A DNA stretch of 64,000 bases from Nitrospira sp. GTDB taxonomy: Bacteria; Nitrospirota; Nitrospiria; Nitrospirales; Nitrospiraceae. The position numbers were made by a program, and so were the translations under genes. The notes below the pieces were generated by a model that saw only the letters and a list, made by a program, of their open reading frames with translations, ran no database searches and was not told the origin of the DNA. Positions within the stretch are counted from its first letter, which is position 1. Each line of letters opens with the position of its first letter. Positions 57,541 to 64,000 of this stretch are shown one piece after another. Location of the stretch: positions 1-64,000 of the forward strand of contig JAHBWU010000007.1 in assembly GCA_019636835.1 (NCBI GenBank). The letters are read 5' to 3'.

Positions 57541-60500
57541 TAGTCAGACTCCTCCACATCGGTATTGCCAGCGCTGCCTCGTCGCACTCGTGTTTGGTCT
57601 CGGATCAACTGACGTTCGGCCTCCGTAAGCTTATAAAGATCAAAGATCAAATCATCAACTTTAGCTTCTAATTCTCCAACTTTGGTTGTGCCGGAATCCT
57701 TGAGGATCGTTTTCACTGGCTTGACAATGGAAGTCCTCTGGTCAGCAGTTGCTGTCGCAATCGGTATTTCTCCGATGTACTGAGAAAACATTCGGAGGTA
57801 TCCTCCTCTAATTTGTGAACTGATGTGGCGGTAGAAAAAGTCAACCAACGATGAGTTAAGTGCAGCCAAGAGAACTGGATCCTCAGAAGGAATGAAATAG
57901 GTCGTATTCCCCGAGTAAGAGCTAGATTCATCAAACGAAAATCGCATCTCGGCGCAAATATCAGGGTACAAAATCTTTTGTCCATCGAATTCGGCATAGT
58001 AGGCGCAGGATCGCAGCTCCCACCAAAATTCTCCCTGATCATCCCGTTCCCGCAGTTTTTTCTCATAAGTTGACAAATGTTGCGCTATGGCCACGTAGGA
58101 CTTCTCAAATACCTTGAACGCCTTCTCGTCACTTTTAATACCGCTCCACGGCCATTCCTTATTGACACTACTAGGGATTGCAATGACGTAGAGTTTTGCC
58201 CACTCAGCTCGCCATTTCTTAATGTCCCGTCCCCGCAGCCAGGGTTTGATCAGTTCGGCTGACTTCGGATCTTCCTTAATGAGCCGGCGACGAGTAGCTT
58301 CATCGATGACAAAGGCTTCGTTAAAGCCCGTCAAAATACCGCGGTAGAACCGTCCCTTCACATAGTCCCCAAGCGGCACACCCTTGTCTCGCAGCTTTCT
58401 CATCAATCGCAACACTTCCGGTCGTTCCAATGTCCATCCCGCATCAGATAAATCTTGCACCTGCATGGCGAAGCTTTCTGATTTGATGGTCTCATCAAGA
58501 TGCACTAACTTTGATTCATCCTTCATCACCGCCACTGTGGCCTCTTTGTGGTTAGCAGGAACTTCTTTCTTGATGAGGAGGATTGCGGGATAGGTGGTGG
58601 CTTCAAAGATAGGCAGATCACCAAAATCAATAATGAGTTCCGGCGTTGCGTTGGATGTCAGCAATTTTCTCGTATTTGCCCCGTACGCCGCCCGCATGAA
58701 TTTATTCGGCGCGATATAGCACAGCACTCCTCCTTCCCGTAGCAGGTCTAATCCTCGCTTATAGAAGTAAGTATAAAGGTCCGCCGTTCCACAGAAGAAC
58801 GAGTCGAATTCATCCTCAAGTTGAGGCTTCAGCTTTCGAATCAGCTCCTGCCGCACATAGGGCGGGTTGGCAATGACGATATCGAATCCACTGGGAGTAG
58901 CAGCAAAGACCTCCGCGAATAACAATCGAAGCGGGGTGACCGGCAATGTGCCGTCTTTCAAAAATGCGTCGCGTTCGGCTTCGATTCGGTTCAAATGGTT
59001 TTGGGCTTCGGTAAGCTTTGCCTGCCAGTCTCTCGGAAGATCCTCAGGCTTTCGATGCATCTGCAGCGCCTTGTCCAATACAAGGTCAGATTCTCGCTTC
59101 CAATGTGCCTCATGAACCCGCCAGTGTTCTTGCAGGATGGCGCCGATGTCCAATTGAATCGCTTCGCGCAATCGGCGTTTTTCTGCATCTGCTGTTGTAT
59201 TAAAATAGCCGGCTAAATGGCGAACCATCGACACGGTTCGCTTTGCGCGTTCGTCGACGTACAACTTTCCTTGTGGTTTGACCGTCCCGAAAAGATTGTG
59301 TTCCTTTTCAAAGCCGGGGCCAGTTTGCGGGGGGAGGATCGGCTCGCCATCCAAATACTCCCGCAATGTGTCACCTTGGACGATGCGGTAGTCCAGATTA
59401 GGCAGAGGCGAAGCTTCCGGTTCGTCCACGACCAACGACAGCCAGAGACGCAGTCGAGCAATTTCACAGGCTTCATGGCTGATATCGACGCCGAAGATAT
59501 TGTTTCCCACGATCTCACGCTTCCACTGTCCGATGCGGGCCGCTTGCATCGTTTCAGACTCTCCAAGCATGCGGCCGCAGATGGTCCTCAGATGGATCAG
59601 CTCGTGAAGCGCACCCAACAAGAACGCTCCACTGCCGACTGCAGGGTCCAGAATGCGAATACTTCGAAGTGAAGTCAGAATATGACGGGCAACGTCTGCA
59701 TTGACCTTTGGAAGGCGGCCATCAAGAGGAGCCTCGAAGAAATCATCAAAGCTCTCTTTCGTCAATCCAGTTGTCCCCGTCAAGTATTGAAAGATACTTT
59801 CACGGCACATAAAGGACACGATGGCCCGGGGCGTGTAATACGTGCCGGAGGCATGACGATCTTCAGCGGCCAACAGGTTTTCAAACACTCGCCCCAGCAT
59901 CTCCGGATCAATGTCCACGTCCTGATCCAAAGGAGTACTTTCAGCAACCGTGAAGTTATACGAGTTCAGAAATGTGAAGAGATCACTGAACTGAGCATTC
60001 GACACCACCGGATGCTTTAAGTCATCCGCTTCAAAAAACTCCGTCTGGGGTTCAAACAGCCCACCGTTCAAATATGGAATGACGCAGGTCTCGTTCAGGA
60101 TTGTCTTGTGCTTACCTGGACGATTCAGCCCTTCAAAAAATAACGGCTCCACAATATCCCAGTAATAATTCCTTCTTTCGTGACCCTGATAAAGCATAAA
60201 GCGAGTGAAGAGAAATTCCGGCTCGCTGTTCAACCAACGCTTCTTCTGAATGAAATACAAGAACAGCACACGGCCTAAGAGAAGCTGGGTAAACCGACGA
60301 ACATTCTGTTCGCCCCTGTCTCCCATGAAATGGGCTTTGCCTTTGTTGATTTTGCCGATGGCATCGACAAAATCCCAAAACCGATCGCGATATCCACGGT
60401 AGAATCCTTGGCCCACCTCTTCGACATCGAAAGCTTGATCATGGCGCTGCTGAATATCATTCACTCCGAGCGGATGTCGTAGCGCTTGAATCCAATCCGC

Positions 60501-60977
60501 ATCATCCGCCACATCCAACATCGCGATTCGTTCGCAGGCTGTGCGAAGCTGTTCTTCGGGGCCGACCGTGATGCGCCGAAACAGTCGACGCTTGTCGCGC
60601 TGTTCATCATCTTTGACATTCACAAAATGCCAGTGCTTCTGTGTCGAGTCGGAGAACACAAATAACGCATAGGGGTGATCCTGCAACAACCGTGAAACCA
60701 CCGGTCGTTCTACGCCAAGCTGTAGTTTGTCCGAATCGAGTTGCGCATAGATGACGCGAAAATCTTTGTCGGGTCCGGCTGCAGCGAGGAGTACCGGATC
60801 TGTCGCTAACGCCTTGGCTGCGGTATCAGGCCAGGTTCGGCGAGAAATGAGACTATTGATGCGGCGGTAGTTGAGTTGTGTCCAGAACAACTCTTTGAGT
60901 GGCGAGAGATCACGATTCCCTTGTCCAAGCGCCTTTAGGGCCTTGAATATATCCGCCTGGCGTTCTGAGAGTCCCAT
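57540..60977 (-). CDS. Eco57I-type N6-adenine DNA methyltransferase
   Basis: 1145 residues. Motif I DPAVGSGAFLLG is near 444, and catalytic motif IV NPPY is near 704. A C-terminal target-recognition part has WLRGRDIKKWRAEWAKLYVI. An all-helical N-terminus of about 350 residues precedes the methyltransferase. No PD-(D/E)XK nuclease motif stands out. It resembles the methylase of type IIG, type ISP, BREX PglX and DISARM DrmMI proteins. The partner genes of BREX and DISARM are absent nearby; only the PLD-helicase follows. Confidence 0.88.
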   Translation of the reverse strand: MGLSERQADIFKALKALGQGNRDLSPLKELFWTQLNYRRINSLISRRTWPDTAAKALATDPVLLAAAGPDKDFRVIYAQLDSDKLQLGVERPVVSRLLQDHPYALFVFSDSTQKHWHFVNVKDDEQRDKRRLFRRITVGPEEQLRTACERIAMLDVADDADWIQALRHPLGVNDIQQRHDQAFDVEEVGQGFYRGYRDRFWDFVDAIGKINKGKAHFMGDRGEQNVRRFTQLLLGRVLFLYFIQKKRWLNSEPEFLFTRFMLYQGHERRNYYWDIVEPLFFEGLNRPGKHKTILNETCVIPYLNGGLFEPQTEFFEADDLKHPVVSNAQFSDLFTFLNSYNFTVAESTPLDQDVDIDPEMLGRVFENLLAAEDRHASGTYYTPRAIVSFMCRESIFQYLTGTTGLTKESFDDFFEAPLDGRLPKVNADVARHILTSLRSIRILDPAVGSGAFLLGALHELIHLRTICGRMLGESETMQAARIGQWKREIVGNNIFGVDISHEACEIARLRLWLSLVVDEPEASPLPNLDYRIVQGDTLREYLDGEPILPPQTGPGFEKEHNLFGTVKPQGKLYVDERAKRTVSMVRHLAGYFNTTADAEKRRLREAIQLDIGAILQEHWRVHEAHWKRESDLVLDKALQMHRKPEDLPRDWQAKLTEAQNHLNRIEAERDAFLKDGTLPVTPLRLLFAEVFAATPSGFDIVIANPPYVRQELIRKLKPQLEDEFDSFFCGTADLYTYFYKRGLDLLREGGVLCYIAPNKFMRAAYGANTRKLLTSNATPELIIDFGDLPIFEATTYPAILLIKKEVPANHKEATVAVMKDESKLVHLDETIKSESFAMQVQDLSDAGWTLERPEVLRLMRKLRDKGVPLGDYVKGRFYRGILTGFNEAFVIDEATRRRLIKEDPKSAELIKPWLRGRDIKKWRAEWAKLYVIAIPSSVNKEWPWSGIKSDEKAFKVFEKSYVAIAQHLSTYEKKLRERDDQGEFWWELRSCAYYAEFDGQKILYPDICAEMRFSFDESSSYSGNTTYFIPSEDPVLLAALNSSLVDFFYRHISSQIRGGYLRMFSQYIGEIPIATATADQRTSIVKPVKTILKDSGTTKVGELEAKVDDLIFDLYKLTEAERQLIRDQTRVRRGSAGNTDVEESD

Positions 60978-61398
60978 CGCGAGGGACGCTCATAGCAGGT
61001 CGCATGCCCTGAAGACGTTCTACTGCATCATCAAGTGAACAGCGATTGGAGCATCATATGGAGCTAACGACACTTGGACCTAACACTCCGCAAAAACACT
61101 GGGTTTTCATCTCACATCCATCGCACCAGGTCGTTTTTGACCAGAGTGATGGGGAAGTATTCCTATCCCAATTCGGTAATCATCATGATATTTCTTGCCT
61201 ACTCAACCGGCAGAAACATTCTAGCCATGCTGAACCTGTGTAGGCTCCTGGATTTTGTCTTGTCTGCGCTGAGATAAAATGCGTAGTGTTTTGCTGCGGC
61301 AGTCATGACGAGTATCTAAGGAAATTGTCCTGTTGAACACAGTACTCTCTCCGATTACTATTCTTCCCCATCAGGACTAAATCAACGGAGCGAGATTC
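60978..61398. other. 421-bp gap upstream of a secreted-protein gene
   Basis: I see no credible coding frame: a 65-codon frame at 61046 has no ribosome site. The region should contain the promoters of the methyltransferase gene (minus) and of the adhesin-E-like gene (plus). Confidence 0.45.
61333..61361 (+). promoter_or_regulatory. weak sigma-70-like promoter candidate
   Basis: TTGAAC (61333-61338), a 17-base spacer, and TACTAT (61356-61361), 38 bases before the ATG of the adhesin-E-like gene. Each box matches four of six consensus bases. Confidence 0.3.
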
Positions 61399-61818
61399 AT
61401 GTACCAGTTCCCGCTGATCACCTTGCTGGTGTTGAGCCCTACCATGGCCTTTGCAGAATGGGTGGTGGTAGAGCGGGACTACTTCTCACCGGGCTTGCAG
61501 ACAGTGTTCGTGGATCCAATAAGCCTTGAACGAGACGGAAATCTCGTGACGATTTCGCAATTGATCGACTACAAATGGATGCAAGGGAACTATGTCGGCA
61601 CCCCTCGCTTCTTGTCTACAACGGCACGCAAGCAGTTTGACTGCAGCGCCCGACGCGTCCGATCGCTGTCGTTCACAGAATACTACGGCCATATGGCAAC
61701 TGGTATGGCGGCGATGGGATATGTCTCCACGGACCACTGGCGGACAGTCGAACCACGAACGCTCAATCACGCGCTCTTGGAAATCGCCTGCGGAACAGGT
61801 GAAGGAAATCCAAATTGA
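61399..61818 (+). CDS. surface-adhesin-E-like secreted protein
   Basis: 139 residues. A signal peptide ending at AFA is followed by EWVVVERDYFSPGLQTVFVD, the short beta-sheet pattern of the surface-adhesin protein E family, and by a Cys near residue 76. CGGAG lies eight bases before the ATG. The name comes from an adhesin; here only export to the envelope is supported. Confidence 0.72.
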   Translation: MYQFPLITLLVLSPTMAFAEWVVVERDYFSPGLQTVFVDPISLERDGNLVTISQLIDYKWMQGNYVGTPRFLSTTARKQFDCSARRVRSLSFTEYYGHMATGMAAMGYVSTDHWRTVEPRTLNHALLEIACGTGEGNPN

Positions 61819-61873
61819 GTTGGAATTGATCCGAAACAGCTGAAAAGGGGAGCAGCCCACGTAACTTGCGTTA

Positions 61874-62176
61874 ATGTCCTATCTCACCCATCACAAATTT
61901 TCAGTGCCTCTCGACCGTGACAAGGTCGCGCACGACTGGGGCCGACGGGGTTACTCCTGCGATGTGTTCACCGATCCACCCGGACGCGAGTGGAATGATT
62001 TCGTTCATGCGACGAACGAGCTGGTGACCGTTATGGAAGGGAAGCTCAAGCTCACCATCGACGGGGAAGAGATCATCACAGAACCAGGCGACGAAGTATT
62101 TATTCCGAAGGGCGTTCGCCATTCCGTCAAGAATGTGTCCGCCTCCACGACGCATTGGCTCTATGGGTATGATTAG
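61874..62176 (+). CDS. cupin-domain protein
   Basis: 100 residues, a single small cupin: EGKLKLTIDGEEI and GDEVFIPKGVRHSV carry the cupin motifs, with a metal-binding His in the second. It is a cytoplasmic, probably metal-dependent small-molecule or sensor protein. Nothing shows its substrate. Confidence 0.82.
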   Translation: MSYLTHHKFSVPLDRDKVAHDWGRRGYSCDVFTDPPGREWNDFVHATNELVTVMEGKLKLTIDGEEIITEPGDEVFIPKGVRHSVKNVSASTTHWLYGYD

Positions 62177-62377
62177 CAATACGCACAAGCGAAACAACCC
62201 AACGGCGAGAACCGCGAAGTGCCTTGGAAACCCGATCCACATCACCGCTCTTTTCCCCTGACAAAGCCTAGTAGGATTCTGCTATCCTAGCCGCCATTCG
62301 CAGGCCTCACAATCTACCTATTCAGGTACCGAGGTAAGATTTCACGCGATCACCGATTTAGCCAAAGGAAGAAACCG

Positions 62378-63919
62378 ATGCTTCCTCCTTCAATACGCAA
62401 AGCGCTCATCGTGTTGTCCGTAACGGTAACCCTGACGGGTTGTCTCGCCAAGCAGTATGTCGTTCGCCCACCGGCGCCGACGCTACTGCCGGAAACCCCG
62501 AACCCCCTCTCCTCGCCGACAGAGTCCAGCGTCAGCTTTCCCGTTCAAGTAGACCTGTCGCCGTTCATCCATGCCGCTAACGATGACAGCGTGATTCCCA
62601 AAAAGTTCGATCATTGGAGGAACTCCATCAAGCACCCTAAAGGTGTCGAGTATAGGTATTACGCCGAGCGGGATGATTTTGCGGTGGCACCTTCAGGCTC
62701 GCCTCAAGCCATCAGCACGAATTCTGGGACCATGCTCCGCGATTGGTGGAAGGGCATTGAACCACTCAGCTCCAGCTTATCCATCAGCACAGCCCTTCGC
62801 TATAAGATTGGAGCCCATCCACTTCAATGTGGCGATGGCACCGAATGGCCCAAAAGAGCAACGCTAATTGGGAATCTCATCGTCGGCATGACACCGAGTT
62901 ACGGTGTGTCGGCATCAGTAACCGGCGTGACGCTGAACGCCATTGATCCTTGCAAAATCAGCATCACCGATACTGATGTGCTTCAGGAAGTCAAAAATCA
63001 GCTGACAGAGAGAGTACAGGGAGGGCTCAGCAACGCGATCGCACGCGTGAACACGCTGACAGCCAGATCCCGGGTGGAAGATGTCTGGCACACGCTGCGC
63101 AATCCCATACCTCTAGAACCGGACGCGTGGCTCCTGTTCAATATCGGTACCGTGTGGCGCAGTGGCTTCTCTTCAGGGGGTACAGATCTCATCGATGACA
63201 CCATTCATATAACCGCGAAACCGGTTCTGGTTTTCGGTGCCGAACCACCACCTGCCGGCGAGGCACTTCCTCAACTTGAAACTGAACCGGCTTCTACGGG
63301 GTTCCATGGCGCCGCCGATGCCCAGTTGTATGGCACACTGCCCAAGACACTTGCGAACCGGCTGGCTTCCACTGGGTTCCACGTCGTCGCTGACATCCCG
63401 CTGGACTATCCCTCGCTGTCTCGATCACTTGCAAAGCGGTTGCAGGGAAAACGTGTCGCCGTGAAAGGAGACTTCATTCAGATCGCTGATGCGGCCATTT
63501 TGGGCCGTGGTGGCAACCAAGTGGTCCTGCGGATAACGTTTGAGGGAGATGCGACCGGCCACTTGTATTTCGTGGGAAAGCCTGAAATGAACACGTTGGC
63601 CCATTCCGTTCAGATCGGTGGCCTCCGCTTGGACCTCGATTCCGAACAGCTCCTCGTGAAGAGCGGCCCCGATTGGCTCGCCCGTTCTACCATCAGAGAA
63701 CTCGTTATGAGTGAAGCCGTGCTCGGTGTGTCTCCGGCGAGTGATCGCATGCGCGACCTTGTGACGAAGGCCCTGAATCGGGAGTTGAGTCCGACCATCA
63801 CGACGAACGGGACCGTCACATCGGTGCAGGGCATCGGCGTGTTCGCCGATGTGAACGCGCTGTACGTTCGGGTGATGAGTGACGGGTCACTCAATCTGAA
63901 GGTCGACGGTAAGCAGTAA
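62378..63919 (+). CDS. DUF4403 lipoprotein
   Basis: 513 residues with a signal peptide and lipobox (VTLTGC). It matches the envelope DUF4403 family: WHTLRNPIPLEPDAWLLFN and FQIADAAILGRGGNQVVLRI-type segments. The middle contains an imperfect 25-residue tandem repeat (ASTGFHGAADAQLY and ASTGFHVVADIPLDY; 63290-63439). The family may have lipid-binding (SMP/BPI-like) folds, but no function is established. Confidence 0.85.
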   Translation: MLPPSIRKALIVLSVTVTLTGCLAKQYVVRPPAPTLLPETPNPLSSPTESSVSFPVQVDLSPFIHAANDDSVIPKKFDHWRNSIKHPKGVEYRYYAERDDFAVAPSGSPQAISTNSGTMLRDWWKGIEPLSSSLSISTALRYKIGAHPLQCGDGTEWPKRATLIGNLIVGMTPSYGVSASVTGVTLNAIDPCKISITDTDVLQEVKNQLTERVQGGLSNAIARVNTLTARSRVEDVWHTLRNPIPLEPDAWLLFNIGTVWRSGFSSGGTDLIDDTIHITAKPVLVFGAEPPPAGEALPQLETEPASTGFHGAADAQLYGTLPKTLANRLASTGFHVVADIPLDYPSLSRSLAKRLQGKRVAVKGDFIQIADAAILGRGGNQVVLRITFEGDATGHLYFVGKPEMNTLAHSVQIGGLRLDLDSEQLLVKSGPDWLARSTIRELVMSEAVLGVSPASDRMRDLVTKALNRELSPTITTNGTVTSVQGIGVFADVNALYVRVMSDGSLNLKVDGKQ

Positions 63920-63925
63920 ATTACC

Positions 63926-64000
63926 TTAGCGCAGGAATACCAGCCAGAGATAGATCGCGCTGAGCGCCACCGACCCGATCATGATGGGAAATCCGAACTT
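63926..64000 (-). CDS. C-terminal end of a membrane protein (partial)
   Basis: The minus strand has 24 codons ending in TAA at 63926, containing one hydrophobic segment (SVALSAIYLWLVFL). The start lies outside the window, so the protein cannot be identified. It converges on the DUF4403 gene with a six-base gap. Confidence 0.5.
   Translation of the reverse strand, partial: KFGFPIMIGSVALSAIYLWLVFLR

Noticed and set aside
54184-60977. Assignment as BREX or DISARM
   Set aside because: The methyltransferase resembles PglX and DrmMI, but BrxL, PglZ, BrxC, DrmA and DrmB are not in the window. A full assignment would over-reach.
61046-61277. Two overlapping short frames upstream of the adhesin-E-like gene
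   Set aside because: No Shine-Dalgarno sequence, no conserved motif, and both end within low-complexity AT-rich DNA.

Overview
The window looks like a chromosomal segment of a Nitrospira-type bacterium (Nitrospirota). This is inferred from the gene families, the order of the housekeeping blocks and the two-membrane envelope genes; no rRNA or marker comparison was possible. There are about 60 protein genes, two insertion-sequence traces, one long palindromic repeat, one beta-helix pseudogene, and no tRNA, rRNA or CRISPR array that I could see.

Region 1 (172-27776, nearly all minus strand) is one large surface-polysaccharide locus read from right to left. It opens with a NusG/RfaH-like antiterminator gene. 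A sugar-nucleotide and decoration module follows: glucose-1-phosphate cytidylyltransferase, SDR epimerase, C-methyltransferase, RfbC-like epimerase, DUF4910 aminopeptidase-like protein, 2OG-Fe(II) oxygenase, a second nucleotidyltransferase and a class IV aminotransferase. Next come two short OPX export proteins, an outer-membrane beta-barrel and the Wzm/Wzt ABC exporter. The far end holds glycosyltransferases, two ATP-grasp proteins, an O-antigen-ligase-like protein, an acetyltransferase and a PaaK-like adenylate-forming enzyme. Two copies of an ops-like element (GGCGGTAGCNTG), one in the leader of the antiterminator gene and one before the beta-barrel gene, suggest that the locus is controlled by RfaH-type processive antitermination. 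An IS630-family element and a decayed beta-helix gene interrupt the distal part, and an IS3 remnant sits just upstream of the promoter.

Region 2 (28053-32424) holds a PilZ protein, a LuxR-type regulator, two lipoproteins, glycogen synthase and a DUF971 protein. Region 3 (32435-53330) is the conserved core: recO, mgtE, era, an ftsB-like gene, eno, gatB, YtxH and DUF948 proteins, a family 2 glycosyltransferase, gatA, panD, gatC, glmS, glmU and a DUF502 protein on the minus strand, then tmk, holB, metG, a secreted protein and a CDF metal exporter on the plus strand. A 122-bp palindromic element lies between gatC and glmS.

Region 4 (53420-60977) is a small defence island. An MntA/HepT-type toxin-antitoxin pair faces a translationally coupled two-gene module made of an Eco57I-type adenine methyltransferase and a PLD-nuclease/SNF2-helicase fusion. 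This resembles a type ISP restriction enzyme split in two, with a PLD domain as the putative nuclease, and is the best candidate for an under-described system. Region 5 (61399-64000) holds a surface-adhesin-E-like protein, a cupin, a DUF4403 lipoprotein and the end of a membrane protein.
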